A DNA stretch of 64,000 bases from Pedosphaera parvula Ellin514 (GTDB taxonomy: Bacteria > Verrucomicrobiota > Verrucomicrobiia > Limisphaerales > Pedosphaeraceae). Within the stretch, counting starts at the first letter, position 1. Each line of letters starts with the position of its first letter. The notes below the pieces were generated by a model. That model searched no databases, was not told the DNA's origin, and saw only the letters and a list, made by a program, of their open reading frames with translations. Positions 62,807-64,000 of this stretch are shown piece by piece. The position numbers were made by a program, and so were the translations under genes. The DNA lies in assembly GCF_000172555.1 (NCBI RefSeq), contig NZ_ABOX02000005.1, positions 158,529-222,528 on the forward strand, written 5' to 3'.

Positions 62807-63685
62807 ATGAAGGGCATTATACTCGCTGGCGGGGCCGGATCGCGATTGTTTCCGCTGACCCTGGTCGCCAGCAAACAGCTCCAGCCGGTTTATGACAAGC
62901 CGATGGTTTATTACCCGCTCACGACCCTGATTGAGAGCGGCATCCGCGAATTCTGCCTCATCTCCACTCCTCACGATCTGCCCCGCTTCCGCCAGCTCTT
63001 TGGGGATGGGAGCCACTGGGGGCTTGCGATCGAATACCGGGAGCAACCCCGCCCCGAGGGCATCGCCCAGGCCTTCCTCATTGCCGAATCCTTCATTGGC
63101 CGGGACTCGGTCACCCTGATCCTGGGCGACAACGTTTTCTATGGCGGGGACGGCTTCAGCCAGGCCTTCTCGGAGTTTAAGGGCGGCGCCACCATCTTTG
63201 GCTACCACGTCAATGACCCCGAGCGCTACGGCGTGGTGGAGTTTGATGCCCAAGGCCGGGCCATCTCCATTGAGGAGAAGCCCAAAACCCCCCGGAGCAA
63301 CTACGCCGTTCCCGGTCTTTATCTCTATGACAACCACGTGGTGGAGATTGCCAAAAACCTGAAACCCTCCGCCCGCGGGGAACTGGAAATCACCGCCGTG
63401 AACGTGGAGTATTTAAACCGCGGCCAGTTGCGGGTGCACCGGCTCAACCGGGGCTTTGCCTGGCTGGATGCCGGCACCAGCAGCAGCCTCCATGAAGCCT
63501 CGGCCTACGTCCAGACCATTGAGAAGCGCCAGGGCATCAAGATCGGCTGCCCGGAGGAGGCCGCCTTCCACAGCGGCTTTCTTTCCCTCCATGAGCTCGA
63601 ATCCCTCACGGCCAAGATCCCCAAGTGCGAATACCGCGATTACCTCGGCGCCCTGGTGGCGGAAACCAAACGCTTGAAACCCTAG
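62807..63685 (+). CDS. rfbA: Glucose-1-phosphate thymidylyltransferase
   Basis: A 292-residue nucleotidyltransferase making dTDP-glucose, the first step to dTDP-rhamnose. Motifs are LAGGAGSRLFPLT (6-18), SKQLQPVYDKPMVYYPL, ILGDNVFYG, EEKPKTPRSNYAVPGLYLYD and WLDAGTSSSLHEA. It begins at ATG 62807 and is followed by an RfbD-like gene 9 bp later. Codon use is C-rich (GCC, CTC, ACC), unlike the G-rich or mixed use of the EPS genes, suggesting a different origin or expression level. Confidence 0.93.
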   Translation: MKGIILAGGAGSRLFPLTLVASKQLQPVYDKPMVYYPLTTLIESGIREFCLISTPHDLPRFRQLFGDGSHWGLAIEYREQPRPEGIAQAFLIAESFIGRDSVTLILGDNVFYGGDGFSQAFSEFKGGATIFGYHVNDPERYGVVEFDAQGRAISIEEKPKTPRSNYAVPGLYLYDNHVVEIAKNLKPSARGELEITAVNVEYLNRGQLRVHRLNRGFAWLDAGTSSSLHEASAYVQTIEKRQGIKIGCPEEAAFHSGFLSLHELESLTAKIPKCEYRDYLGALVAETKRLKP

Positions 63686-63694
63686 TTGCCTCCC

Positions 63695-64000
63695 ATGATT
63701 CTTTTACTCGGCGCCACCGGCTACATCGGCCAGGCCTTTGCCACGGAACTCCAAAAGCGCCACCAGCCTTTCACCGCGCTCTCACGCAAGGAACTGGATT
63801 ACACCAAATTCGAGCTCTTCCTCAAGCACCTCCAGCGCACCAAACCGGAGTTTGTCGTCAATGCGGCGGGTTATACCGGCAAACCCAATGTGGATGCCTG
63901 CGAGAATGCCAAAGCCGACACCCTCCAGGGCAATACCCTCCTGCCCCAAACCATTGCCCAGGCCTGTGCCGCGGCCCAGGTCCCCTGGGGCCACGTCTCC
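63695..64000 (+). CDS. RfbD-like dTDP-4-dehydrorhamnose reductase/NAD-dependent epimerase, 5' part (cut by window end)
   Basis: The first 102 codons of a short-chain sugar-nucleotide reductase. It has an N-terminal LLLGATGYIGQAF cofactor motif, FVVNAAGYTGKPNVDACENA, and LLPQTIAQACAAA. RfbD-type enzymes reduce dTDP-4-keto-rhamnose; the typical order next to rfbA supports this, but the catalytic YxxxK lies beyond the window. Same C-rich codon use as rfbA. Confidence 0.75.
   Translation, partial: MILLLGATGYIGQAFATELQKRHQPFTALSRKELDYTKFELFLKHLQRTKPEFVVNAAGYTGKPNVDACENAKADTLQGNTLLPQTIAQACAAAQVPWGHVS

Overview
The window looks like a chromosome segment of a Verrucomicrobiota bacterium, probably near Pedosphaera. 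Clues are VPDSG-type exosortase sorting tails, large LamG-repeat secreted proteins, an H-X9-DG pseudopilin, and secreted proteins sharing a C-terminal module ending in F-(Y/F)-(R/K)-(L/I/V). The genus is inferred; no rRNA or housekeeping marker is present.

1-11.3 kb, minus strand: a sialic-acid utilisation cluster. A sialidase, a permuted kelch mutarotase-like protein and an MFS transporter form one run. A GntR-headed/LacI-like regulator follows. A giant LamG protein, an H-X9-DG pseudopilin and an N-acetylneuraminate lyase form a second run. Both runs are preceded by the same inverted repeat, CTGGT-N11-ACCAG, a likely operator.

11.3-14.65 kb: a small Fn3 protein, a 57-residue ORF not called by usual length cut-offs, and about 1.7 kb of mostly non-coding DNA with an IS3-family transposase remnant and an orphan sigma-54-like promoter.

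14.65-54.3 kb, plus strand: an exopolysaccharide (EPS) and exosortase supercluster. It starts with a NusG/RfaH-like gene split at a TAGTG stop-start overlap. It holds an initiating sugar-phosphate transferase, a Wzc-like protein without the P-loop lysine, a Wzy-like polymerase and a Wzm/Wzt ABC exporter. It also holds at least seven glycosyltransferase modules, three deacetylase modules, an AsnB-type amidotransferase and four FemAB/GNAT-type transferases. Wbp/Wlb-like enzymes for a diacetamido-uronic acid are spread through it. It ends with an outer-membrane barrel, an exosortase of the XrtC type, a PrsT-like TPR lipoprotein and a DegT aminotransferase.

54.3-62 kb: the regulatory and substrate part. 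Two VPDSG-like sorting substrates flank the PrsK/PrsR two-component pair (PrsR is a sigma-54 activator). Each intact substrate has a -24/-12 promoter with a 15-bp box, GTYGGWADHSTTTAC, about 100-111 bp upstream. A third box lies before a decayed VPDSA-tailed gene. A Wza-like lipoprotein is also here.

62-64 kb: a second Fn3 protein, paralogous to the one at 11.7 kb, then an RfbA thymidylyltransferase and the start of an RfbD-like reductase with C-rich codon use unlike the EPS genes.

Together the genes suggest a decorated surface polysaccharide made alongside exosortase-anchored proteins under PrsK/PrsR control, next to a separately regulated sialoglycan-scavenging module. I found no tRNA, rRNA or CRISPR array.
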